From positions 1-36,738 of IMG/VR virus record IMGVR_UViG_3300035180_000276: a stretch of DNA of 36,738 nt, one strand, 5' to 3'. The translations under genes and the position numbers were made by a program. Below are positions 7,309 to 12,482 of the stretch, one piece after another. Below the pieces are notes generated by a model. The model saw nothing but the letters and a program-made list of their open reading frames with translations, ran no database searches and had not been told where the DNA came from. Each line of letters starts with the position of its first letter. Position 1 is the first letter of the stretch. The DNA comes from a virus.

Positions 7309-8006
7309 TACAATTCCCCTGCCATTTCGGCAACCCGGCACAACCCGATTGCGATCTCGCAGACACGCACATCGCCGGAGAAATCGGTCCTGATTGAGCA
7401 AGACGCCACCTCTTTCCAAGCGCCACGCCAGAAGGCTTCAATGTCAATGGTACTTTCGCTGTATGCCGGCAGCCTGTCACTGGCCACTTGGCGCGTCTCA
7501 CACCCCGTAAACCGCCGAACCTCCGTCGACACTGCGGGCATGACGGCAGCGCGATAGTCGGCTTTCGTATCGGCGCGATAGATGCACTGAAATTCCAACT
7601 GCCAGAACTCATTGAAGCGTAGTTTCGCCGCAGACGCACCGTCATTGCTTTCGGTGCGGAACGACTTCCCAGACTGCCAGACACAGAGCGGCAACTTTTG
7701 CCCCCTAGCTATCATATCCTTTGCCGCGAGATAGCTTGAGGCGGTCGTTTCTGCCCGAAGCGCCCATGCCTGATCGGCCTTGCGCCACTGGACCGGGAAG
7801 AAGTCGCCGGGCTCATAGGCATCGCTCATCATGGCCTGTGACGTAAGGACCGGCCCTTCCGTTCTGGCAAACCGCCATGCCGGGTTCAGCCCGAGAAGCG
7901 CGGATTTCACCGCCGCAACGGTGCGCGATTGAAACGCTTCCCGAAGCTCGATTTCAGTCTCTGACCACCACCGCAGCCCAGATATTGACGTAAGCGATTG
8001 GCTCAT
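7308..8006 (-). CDS. Class II aminoacyl-tRNA synthetase-like catalytic core protein
   Basis: The 232-residue product carries all three class II motifs in order. Motif 1 is a helix (REAFQSRTVAAVKSAL) then FARTEGPVLTS with Pro52. A segment ALRAETTASSYLAA (82-95) mirrors the LRPET region of glycyl-type enzymes. Motif 2 is SGKSFRTE (112-119) with Arg117 and Glu119, then RFNEFWQLEFQ (130-140). WKEVASCSIRTDF (197-209) resembles the strand before motif 3, and IAIGLCRVAEM (218-228) gives the motif 3 Arg224. It is closest by eye to the Gly/Ser/Thr/Pro group. There is no anticodon-binding or editing domain, so charging of tRNA is doubtful. It may activate an amino acid and pass it to another acceptor. 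The end overlaps the next gene (TAATG). Confidence 0.8.
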   Translation of the reverse strand: MSQSLTSISGLRWWSETEIELREAFQSRTVAAVKSALLGLNPAWRFARTEGPVLTSQAMMSDAYEPGDFFPVQWRKADQAWALRAETTASSYLAAKDMIARGQKLPLCVWQSGKSFRTESNDGASAAKLRFNEFWQLEFQCIYRADTKADYRAAVMPAVSTEVRRFTGCETRQVASDRLPAYSESTIDIEAFWRGAWKEVASCSIRTDFSGDVRVCEIAIGLCRVAEMAGEL

Positions 8007-8008
8007 GA

Positions 8009-8188
8009 TCACCACTCCCTCGGGCAAATATTGTAGACATTCGTTGCCCGCATGGCGATGCGGTGGGCCTCTTCCAGCGGCGGAAACCCATAGCCGATGG
8101 CTTTCAGTTCGGCCTCGGTCAGTTTGCACGGCAGCGGTGATGGTTCGGAATCGCCCAGCCACATGGTGATCGTGCGGAGAACGTCCAT
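8009..8188 (-). CDS. Small accessory protein (59 aa), paralogous to start of gene 7075-7308
   Basis: The ATG at 8188 overlaps the preceding stop (TAATG). The product begins MDVLRTITMWLGDSEP and contains CKLTEAELKAIGYGFPPL, shared with the gene beyond the aaRS-like gene. It then ends EEAHRIAMRATNVYNICPREW with no membrane helix. It lies directly upstream of the aaRS-like gene in the same transcript, so the two may act together. No known domain. Confidence 0.65.
   Translation of the reverse strand: MDVLRTITMWLGDSEPSPLPCKLTEAELKAIGYGFPPLEEAHRIAMRATNVYNICPREW
8083..8116. repeat. 34-bp perfect direct repeat, copy 2
   Basis: Second copy of the repeat at 7203-7236. Recombination between the copies would remove the aaRS-like gene and fuse the two paralogues in frame, because the repeat has the same reading phase in both genes. 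Confidence 0.9.
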
Positions 8189-8370
8189 TATTTGGCTTCC
8201 ACTTGGCGCAGCACCAGGTCGGTAAATTCCGACTCGTCGCCCTCGCCGCGCTGATCATCGAAACACTCGCGGCAGAGCAGATCGTCGGCGGTCCAGCCGT
8301 CGTTGTTGCGGACGCGCAATTCAACGCCGGTCGCGCCGCAGCTATCGCAGGCGATAAAATGGCCTATCAC
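8188..8370 (-). CDS. Small zinc-ribbon-like protein
   Basis: A GTG at 8370 overlaps the previous stop (GTGA) and is preferred over a longer frame that would overlap the upstream gene widely. The 60-residue product has two Cys pairs: CDSC near residues 8-11 and CREC near 34-37, with 22 residues between them. This is a zinc-ribbon layout. The C-terminus is acidic then helical. It may bind nucleic acid or protein; no family is named. Confidence 0.6.
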   Translation of the reverse strand: MIGHFIACDSCGATGVELRVRNNDGWTADDLLCRECFDDQRGEGDESEFTDLVLRQVEAK

Positions 8371-8576
8371 GCGTCCCGCCCGATAGCGGCCAGACCGAAG
8401 CCCATTTCCTCGACCGTATCCTGCATGTGGCTTTCGGACAGCGTGATCCATTGCGCCGTCGTGCGGTCGCAGAATGTGCCCATGCCGCGCTCCTCGGCGC
8501 GAACGGCGATGCTGAGCGTCGCGGCAAGCCGCTGTGCCGCATCAAGCGCCTTTTCCAAATCTCGCATATCGGTCAC
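8367..8576 (-). CDS. Small helical accessory protein
   Basis: Start is GTG at 8576 (GTGA overlap with the previous stop) or ATG at 8567. The product of up to 69 residues begins with a predicted helix (DLEKALDAAQRLAATLSIAVRAEERG), then CDRTTAQWITLSESHMQDT and a Gly-containing end. No known motif. It forms a link in the overlapping gene chain of the accessory operon. Confidence 0.55.
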   Translation of the reverse strand: MTDMRDLEKALDAAQRLAATLSIAVRAEERGMGTFCDRTTAQWITLSESHMQDTVEEMGFGLAAIGRDA

Positions 8577-8836
8577 TCCTGGGTCAGAAAACAGTTGAGG
8601 GTTTCAGCGTCGAATTGCGGGGTCCACGGGTGCCAACCCGGCACGTTAACTCCCATAGCGGTCAGTTGCCGCAGGCAATGGTTGCGCTGGCCGTAAGCCG
8701 CGTCGGCGTCCTCAATGTCACGCTTGCGGTCGTTTGGATCGGCGTACGCCGCCCGCGCTTCATAGCGCTGCGCTTTGGCGTGCTGGACACGCGCCTCGTG
8801 CAGCAGATCGGCGGCGATGTTGGAGTGGTCGGTCAT
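8573..8836 (-). CDS. Small hypothetical accessory protein (87 aa)
   Basis: The ATG at 8836 overlaps the stop of the octad-repeat gene (ATGA). The product MTDHSNIAADLLHEARVQH... is mainly helical and charged for 60 residues, then has GVNVPGWHPWTPQFD and a short end. No recognised domain. Context: third type of protein in the accessory operon. Confidence 0.55.
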   Translation of the reverse strand: MTDHSNIAADLLHEARVQHAKAQRYEARAAYADPNDRKRDIEDADAAYGQRNHCLRQLTAMGVNVPGWHPWTPQFDAETLNCFLTQE

Positions 8837-9450
8837 GCCGGCACCAGTTTTCCGCCGACTGCGCGATAGGCGACATTCGGCAGGATGCCGTCCTCGCCCA
8901 CGTATCCAATTGCGATCCGATAGCGCAAGCCATCCCACCATTTGATACTCAGGATGGACCATGAGCCCCCGGTGAGTGTGGACCTGTTGCCCCCGGTAAG
9001 GATGGACCCGTAGCCCCCGGTGAGGGTAGCCCCCTCGCCTCCGGCGAGGATGGACCCGTAGCCCCCGGTGAGGGTGGACCCCGCGCCCCCAGTGAGGATG
9101 GCCCCGATCACCGCGCCCCGCGCTCCGAGGCGGATGATTTCTGTCGTGGCGTCAAGCCTCGAACCGCAGAACACGACCTCGCCACGCGGAAACTTGACCT
9201 TGCCTTCCAGGGCAATCCAATCCTCAACTGCGACCACCAGCCAAACCGCATCATATGACCAGTCGGCCAGAAATCCATCACCGTAGCCCCACAGAAACCC
9301 ATGTAGGCCGTTTCCGCATTCGGGCGTGGGTTGCCAATCATGGCATTCTACCATCCCGGATCGGGGACAGACAAAACCGCCATAGCTGGTCATGCCGGCT
9401 GCGCAGGTGCGCAGGACATAGGCGGCAGATTTGGGCTTGCGTTCGGTCAT
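8833..9450 (-). CDS. Protein with ice-nucleation-like octapeptide repeats (DUF7666-like N-terminus)
   Basis: The ATG at 9450 is chosen because it overlaps the previous stop (ATGA); an upstream TTG in frame lies inside the previous gene. The product has 205 residues. Residues 10-100 (YGGFVCPRSGMVECHDWQP, then ECGNGLHGF and WLVVAVEDWIALEGKVKFP) resemble the small phage domain DUF7666. Residues 113-168 are seven octads of the form GGYGSILT / GGNRSTLT. The alternation YGS then xxS/A gives the 16-residue period of bacterial ice-nucleation proteins, whose consensus is AGYGSTxT. The end is VGEDGILPNVAYRAVGG. A beta-solenoid is expected; function unknown. Confidence 0.7.
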   Translation of the reverse strand: MTERKPKSAAYVLRTCAAGMTSYGGFVCPRSGMVECHDWQPTPECGNGLHGFLWGYGDGFLADWSYDAVWLVVAVEDWIALEGKVKFPRGEVVFCGSRLDATTEIIRLGARGAVIGAILTGGAGSTLTGGYGSILAGGEGATLTGGYGSILTGGNRSTLTGGSWSILSIKWWDGLRYRIAIGYVGEDGILPNVAYRAVGGKLVPA

Positions 9451-9809
9451 TCTTGCACCCAATCCGACAGATCGCAGGGCCGGGACGAGGCCGGGATTTC
9501 GTCAATGTCGCCCTGCAGGCCGGAACAGTTTCCCCGCAGGCCGGTGCAGTTGCCCCGCAGGCCAGTGCATTTACCCCGCAGGCCGGAACAGTCGCCCCGC
9601 AGGTCGGTGCAGTCACCCTGCAGACCGGAACAGTCGCCCCGCAGGCCGGAGCATTTGCCCCATAGGCCGAAGCATTTGCCCCACAGGCCGGTGCAGTTTC
9701 CGCGCAGGTCGGTACAGTCTCCGGTCATATCCGGGTTCGGCCCCATCACCATCACGCCATCGGCGAAGTGATACAGGGCGGGCGCGGTGCGCGTCAGTGG
9801 CTTGGTCAT
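9447..9809 (-). CDS. Cys-rich heptapeptide-repeat protein C (11 units)
   Basis: The ATG at 9809 overlaps the previous stop (ATGA). Product: 120 residues = 28-residue N-cap (MTKPLTRTAPALYHF...) + 11 heptads of the form xGDC(S/T)xL + 15-residue C-cap (PASSRPCDLSDWVQE). Cys and Leu recur every seven residues, so one Cys and one Leu column would stack in a solenoid. Two variant units carry Lys in place of Asp/Asn. It differs from pentapeptide-repeat proteins in period and in the Cys column. Function unknown. Confidence 0.75.
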   Translation of the reverse strand: MTKPLTRTAPALYHFADGVMVMGPNPDMTGDCTDLRGNCTGLWGKCFGLWGKCSGLRGDCSGLQGDCTDLRGDCSGLRGKCTGLRGNCTGLRGNCSGLQGDIDEIPASSRPCDLSDWVQE

Positions 9810-9873
9810 TCTTGCACCCAATCCGACAGATTGCAGGGCCGGGCGGACGCTGGGATAGCATCAATGTCGCCCC
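9786..9873. repeat. 88-bp perfect direct repeat, copy 1
   Basis: Bases 9786-9873 equal 10313-10400 without mismatch (offset 527). Each copy covers the 3' cap of one heptad-repeat gene, the ATGA junction and the first codons of the next gene. A similar but diverged junction lies at about 9440-9515. Confidence 0.95.
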
Positions 9874-10336
9874 ACAAGCCGGAACAGTTTCCCCGCAGGC
9901 CGGTGCAGTCGCCCCATAGGCCGGAGAAGTCGCCCCGCAGGTAGGTGCAGTATCCCCGCAGGAAGGTGCAGTTACCCCGCAGGAAGGTGCAGTCACCCCG
10001 CAGGAAGGTGCAGTCACCCCATATGTCAGAACAGTTGCCCCGCAGCCCGGCGAAGTCGCCCCGCAGCAAGGTACAGTTGCCTCGCAGGTCGGTGCAGTCG
10101 CCCCGCAGGCCGGAGCAGTTGCCCCGCAGTCCGGAGCAGTCGCCCCATATATCGGAACAGTCTCCCCACAGACCAGAGCAGTCGCCATACAGGCCGGTGC
10201 AATCGCCCCACAGGCCGGTGCAGTTGCCCCGCAGACCGGAACAGTCGCCGGTCATATCCGGGTTCGGCCCTGTCACCCTTTTATCAACGATGTAGTGATA
10301 CAGGGCGGGAGTGGTGCGCGTCAGTGGCTTGGTCAT
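9806..10336 (-). CDS. Cys-rich heptapeptide-repeat protein B (19 units)
   Basis: The ATG at 10336 overlaps the previous stop (ATGA). The 176 residues split as 28-residue N-cap, 19 heptads and 15-residue C-cap. The caps are nearly identical to those of protein A. Most units are (R/W)G(D/N)C(T/S)xL; a few replace Cys by Phe (GDFAGL, GDFSGL) or carry aromatic residues before Leu (CTFL, CTYL). Copy number is the main difference from its paralogues. It likely arose by tandem duplication. No catalytic motif and no signal peptide. Confidence 0.75.
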   Translation of the reverse strand: MTKPLTRTTPALYHYIVDKRVTGPNPDMTGDCSGLRGNCTGLWGDCTGLYGDCSGLWGDCSDIWGDCSGLRGNCSGLRGDCTDLRGNCTLLRGDFAGLRGNCSDIWGDCTFLRGDCTFLRGNCTFLRGYCTYLRGDFSGLWGDCTGLRGNCSGLWGDIDAIPASARPCNLSDWVQE

Positions 10337-10400
10337 TCTTGCACCCAATCCGACAGATTGCAGGGCCGGGCGGACGCTGGGATAGCATCAATGTCGCCCC
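10313..10400. repeat. 88-bp perfect direct repeat, copy 2
   Basis: Second copy of the 9786-9873 repeat, at the junction of proteins A and B. Exchange between copies would gain or lose one whole 527-bp gene unit in frame. Confidence 0.95.
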
Positions 10401-10800
10401 GCAGACCGGTGCAGTCGCCCCACAGGCCGGAGCAGTCGCCCCGCAGGTCCGTGCAGTTGCCCCGCAGACCGGTGCAGTCGCCCTTCAGGTAGGTGCAGTT
10501 ACCCCGCAGGAAGGTGCAGTCACCCCGCAGGTTGGTGCAGTCGCCCCATATGTCAGAACAGTTGCCCCACAGGCAGGAGACGTCGCCTTGCAGCAAGGTA
10601 CAGTTGCCCCGTAGGTTGGTGCAGTCGCCCCATAGGCCAGTGCAGTCGCCCCACAGGCCAGTGCAGTCGCCCCGTAGGTCGGTGCAGTCACCCAGCAGAC
10701 AGGAACAGTCGCCGGTGATATCCGGGTTTGGTCCCGCCACCCTTTTATCAACGATGTAGTGATACAGGGTGGGAGTGGTGCGCGTCAGTGGCTTAGTCAT
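10333..10800 (-). CDS. Cys-rich heptapeptide-repeat protein A (16 units), first gene of accessory operon
   Basis: Two in-frame ATGs exist (10806 and 10800). The one at 10800 is chosen because AAGGGGG stands six bases before it. Product: 155 residues = 28-residue N-cap (MTKPLTRTTPTLYHYIVDK...), 16 heptads and the C-cap PASARPCNLSDWVQE. One unit has Val for Cys (GDVSCL). A 21-base DNA period underlies the repeats. Being first in the transcript, it should be the best expressed of the family. Cytosolic, function unknown. Confidence 0.75.
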   Translation of the reverse strand: MTKPLTRTTPTLYHYIVDKRVAGPNPDITGDCSCLLGDCTDLRGDCTGLWGDCTGLWGDCTNLRGNCTLLQGDVSCLWGNCSDIWGDCTNLRGDCTFLRGNCTYLKGDCTGLRGNCTDLRGDCSGLWGDCTGLRGDIDAIPASARPCNLSDWVQE

Positions 10801-10830
10801 CTTCATCCCCCTTAGCGTCGTACCTTGGGG
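10801..10830 (-). promoter_or_regulatory. 5' leader hairpin covering the ribosome site of the accessory operon
   Basis: Read on the minus strand, the predicted transcript begins in a C run (CCCC-AAGG, from about 10830) and meets AAGGGGG just before the first start codon. The C run can pair with the G run of the ribosome site. This would make a small hairpin at the very 5' end that hides the site. Confidence 0.4.
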
Positions 10831-10835
10831 GAGAT

Positions 10836-10863
10836 AGTATCCTCAACAGCGGACCCATGTCAA
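10836..10863 (-). promoter_or_regulatory. Sigma-70-type promoter of accessory operon
   Basis: On the minus strand TTGACA (10863-10858) and GATACT (10841-10836) are 16 bases apart. The start would fall near 10829, about 30 bases before the ATG at 10800. The -10 element lies inside GAGGATAC, which also overlaps the -10 of the rightward promoter at the lysogeny switch. Confidence 0.65.
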
Positions 10864-10910
10864 CAGGTATATCCGCCGCAGAAGATGTTTTCGACACGGC
10901 GCGGCGAATC

Positions 10911-10937
10911 AAGAAAGAAGCCCCGCCTAGCGACGGG
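10911..10937 (-). terminator. Intrinsic terminator after lipoprotein gene
   Basis: On the minus strand CCCGTC and GGCGGG form a 6-bp stem (one G-T pair) around GCTA, followed by the pyrimidine tract CTTCTTTCTT. It separates the lipoprotein gene from the accessory-operon promoter. Confidence 0.6.
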
Positions 10938-10962
10938 ACCTGATCATGCGCTGCGGCGGGCG

Positions 10963-11376
10963 TCAGTCCTGGACGGCTGTGACCTTGCCGTTCGTCGTAT
11001 AGATATACGGGCCGTAAAGGCTGGTGACGACATACTGCACGTCGACGCCATAGGCGGTGCGGGTGGTGTTCACCGCGTCGAACACGCCGGCAAAGGCGCA
11101 GACCATCGCCGACTCGCTCATACCGATGAAAATCTGCCGCGTGCCAATGGCGGAGATATCGGCCTCGGTGAACAGCTTGCGCCGCCGCAGTTCGCCCAGC
11201 CCGGCCACCAGGCCGCCGTGACCGACGATCTTAGCGCTGTTGATTGACCAGCATAGGTCATGCAGGCTCAGGCTCTGCACTGTGGCCGGATCAGGCGGCG
11301 CGGCGCATCCGGTCACAACCGCACATGCAGCCGCCGCCGCAAGAATCATCACCTTCCGCGTGAGAATTGCGATCAT
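10963..11376 (-). CDS. Lipoprotein, probable lysogenic-conversion gene
   Basis: The ATG at 11376 is chosen over the longer frame because AAGGATAGG stands before it and a clean signal peptide follows. The 137-residue product has basic N-terminus, hydrophobic core and a lipobox VTGC with Cys24. The mature part has a few Cys residues and ends with a beta-type stretch (YVVTSLYGPYIYTTNGKV). It sits next to the repressor on the same strand, where genes expressed from a prophage often lie. A surface role such as superinfection exclusion is a guess. Confidence 0.65.
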   Translation of the reverse strand: MIAILTRKVMILAAAAACAVVTGCAAPPDPATVQSLSLHDLCWSINSAKIVGHGGLVAGLGELRRRKLFTEADISAIGTRQIFIGMSESAMVCAFAGVFDAVNTTRTAYGVDVQYVVTSLYGPYIYTTNGKVTAVQD

Positions 11377-11399
11377 ATTCCTATCCTTGTGACCAACAA

Positions 11400-11421
11400 A
11401 ACATGATTGTTTCAGCATGTT
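11400..11421. promoter_or_regulatory. Inverted repeat upstream of lipoprotein gene
   Basis: AACATG (11400-11405) and CATGTT (11416-11421) form a perfect inverted repeat with a 10-base centre, 24 bases upstream of the lipoprotein start. It may be an operator or an RNA hairpin in the leader. I could not find a convincing promoter here. Confidence 0.35.
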
Positions 11422-11477
11422 AGGATAGTAACCAGCCTCAACGATTGCTAGGGTTTCCGCAGTTCGGGCGGGACGAA

Positions 11478-11642
11478 ATGCTGGTTCCAGACTTTATTGC
11501 CGCGATAGATTCAATGACTGAACAGGAGCGGGCCGACCTGGCCGACATGCTCAGGCTGGGCGGCGATCCTCAAGAATCGCCAAAAGACCGTCCCATGTCG
11601 CCGGATCGCGCTCCGACAGCCGAACCAGACGTTCCGTCTTAG
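11478..11642 (+). CDS. Doubtful small frame antisense to repressor end
   Basis: A 54-codon frame MLVPDFIAAIDSMTEQERAD... lies between the lipoprotein and repressor genes and overlaps the repressor 3' end in antisense. The first 30 residues look protein-like (an acidic amphipathic helix); the rest is the mirror of the repressor. No good promoter or ribosome site is seen. It may be spurious. Confidence 0.25.
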   Translation: MLVPDFIAAIDSMTEQERADLADMLRLGGDPQESPKDRPMSPDRAPTAEPDVPS

Positions 11643-11883
11643 GGGTGATGGCGAAGCCATAGAGTAACCATGCCAGAGACACGTCCATCCTCTGGCATAG
11701 CTTTGCCATACTTCCCAAGGCCGGTTCCTTGCCGTCCTTCAGGATCGAGTGCACATAGCCCTCGGCACAGCCTGCCTCCAACGATAGCGCGCGCATGGAC
11801 AGGCCCGTGCCGTCCATCACCTCGACCATTCTTGCACGCCAATCGCTCGCATCCATGCCGATGGCATCTTCCAGCGCGGACAT
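11551..11883 (-). CDS. CI-like repressor, XRE-family HTH
   Basis: A 110-residue DNA-binding protein. The helix-turn-helix spans about residues 27-50 (GLSMRALSLEAGCAEGYVHS) and is followed by SMAKLCQRMDVSLAWLLYG, the usual closing helices. It lacks the C-terminal peptidase domain of lambda CI, so RecA-driven self-cleavage is unlikely and induction must work otherwise. It is divergent from the Cro-like gene at 11945, with 61 bases between them, the classic lysogeny switch layout. AGAGGA precedes the ATG by ten bases. Confidence 0.85.
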   Translation of the reverse strand: MSALEDAIGMDASDWRARMVEVMDGTGLSMRALSLEAGCAEGYVHSILKDGKEPALGSMAKLCQRMDVSLAWLLYGFAITPKTERLVRLSERDPATWDGLLAILEDRRPA

Positions 11884-11944
11884 TTTTGCATGTCCTCTTT
11901 AGAATATACTTGACGGGTCCGCCGCAGAGGATACATTGTGCGGC
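11884..11944. promoter_or_regulatory. Lysogeny switch: divergent promoters and candidate operators
   Basis: Rightward promoter: TTGACG (11910-11915), 16-base spacer, TACATT (11932-11937). The expected start, near 11944, coincides with the ATG at 11945, so the Cro-like mRNA may be leaderless. Leftward, TATATT-like sequence lies before the repressor. TCCTCT (11893-11898) and AGAGGA (11926-11931) form an inverted pair 27 bases apart, extended to ATGTCCTCT against ATGTATCCTCT on the other strand; they are candidate repressor half-sites. Confidence 0.55.
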
Positions 11945-12157
11945 ATGGACCATATCATTCCTCATCAATCGCTGCTCTCCGAGATTGACGCCTTCTTGGC
12001 GGAAACCGGCATGGGCGAAAGCTACTTCGGCAAGTGTGCTGCCCAGAACTCCGAGGTTGTAAAACGGCTTCGGCGTGGTGGGCGCATCTGGCCCGATACG
12101 GAAAGCGGCATTCGCCGGTTCATCGCAGATCGCCGCAACGCCGCGAAGGCGCCCTGA
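11945..12157 (+). CDS. Cro-like early regulator
   Basis: A 70-residue protein in the Cro position, transcribed away from the CI-like gene. The core GESYFGKCAAQNSEVVKRLRRGGRIWPDTESGIRRFI matches, by eye, a small phage regulator type in Rhodobacterales (FG..A....V.RLR.G..V...T) and can form a helix-turn-helix. No ribosome site precedes the ATG, in line with a leaderless transcript. Likely shuts off the repressor and starts the early operon. Confidence 0.7.
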   Translation: MDHIIPHQSLLSEIDAFLAETGMGESYFGKCAAQNSEVVKRLRRGGRIWPDTESGIRRFIADRRNAAKAP

Positions 12158-12158
12158 C

Positions 12159-12482
12159 ATGGCGACCCCGTCTGCTACGCTTGCATTGTCTCGCTCCTCT
12201 GCCGTGTTGCAGAAGATTGGCGCCGAAGTGCCTGCGACGTCTCGCGGGACATTCCCCGTCGATTTGCACCGCTACTGGGCGGTCTTTCCAGATCGCTGGG
12301 CTGCGTTCCTGCGGTCGCACTTCAACGGCGATCTGACGCTGATCATGTGGAGCATCGGCTGCAGCGAGCGGCAGGCCCGTGACTGGCTGGCCGGCAAGAA
12401 CAGCCCGCCCGTCGAAACAGTTCTGATGTTGGTTGATCGGGAGCCGGACGTGCTGCCGATCCTGTTGGGGAGAGTGGCATGA
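12159..12482 (+). CDS. Early DNA-binding-like protein (107 aa)
   Basis: The product begins MATPSATLALSRSSAVLQKIG. The middle (LHRYWAVFPDRWAAFLRSHF) is followed by LTLIMWSIGCSERQARDWLAGKNSPPVETVLMLV, which looks like a helix-turn-helix with a turn at GCSER. It is the second gene of the early operon and ends in an ATGA overlap. It is possibly an accessory regulator. Confidence 0.6.
   Translation: MATPSATLALSRSSAVLQKIGAEVPATSRGTFPVDLHRYWAVFPDRWAAFLRSHFNGDLTLIMWSIGCSERQARDWLAGKNSPPVETVLMLVDREPDVLPILLGRVA

Noticed and set aside
9255-10759. Plus-strand Pro/Gln/Arg-rich frames opposite the repeat genes
   Set aside because: They are antisense shadows of the repetitive minus genes, with no ribosome sites, and low-complexity products such as PRRPVQSPHRP.
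9447-10800. CRISPR-like array of short repeats
   Set aside because: The 21-bp periodicity has no constant spacer/repeat structure and is explained by in-frame heptapeptide codons with cap sequences and gene starts.
9447-10800. Classic pentapeptide-repeat proteins
   Set aside because: The period is seven, with G(D/N)C(S/T)xL units; the A(D/N)LxX five-residue pattern is absent.
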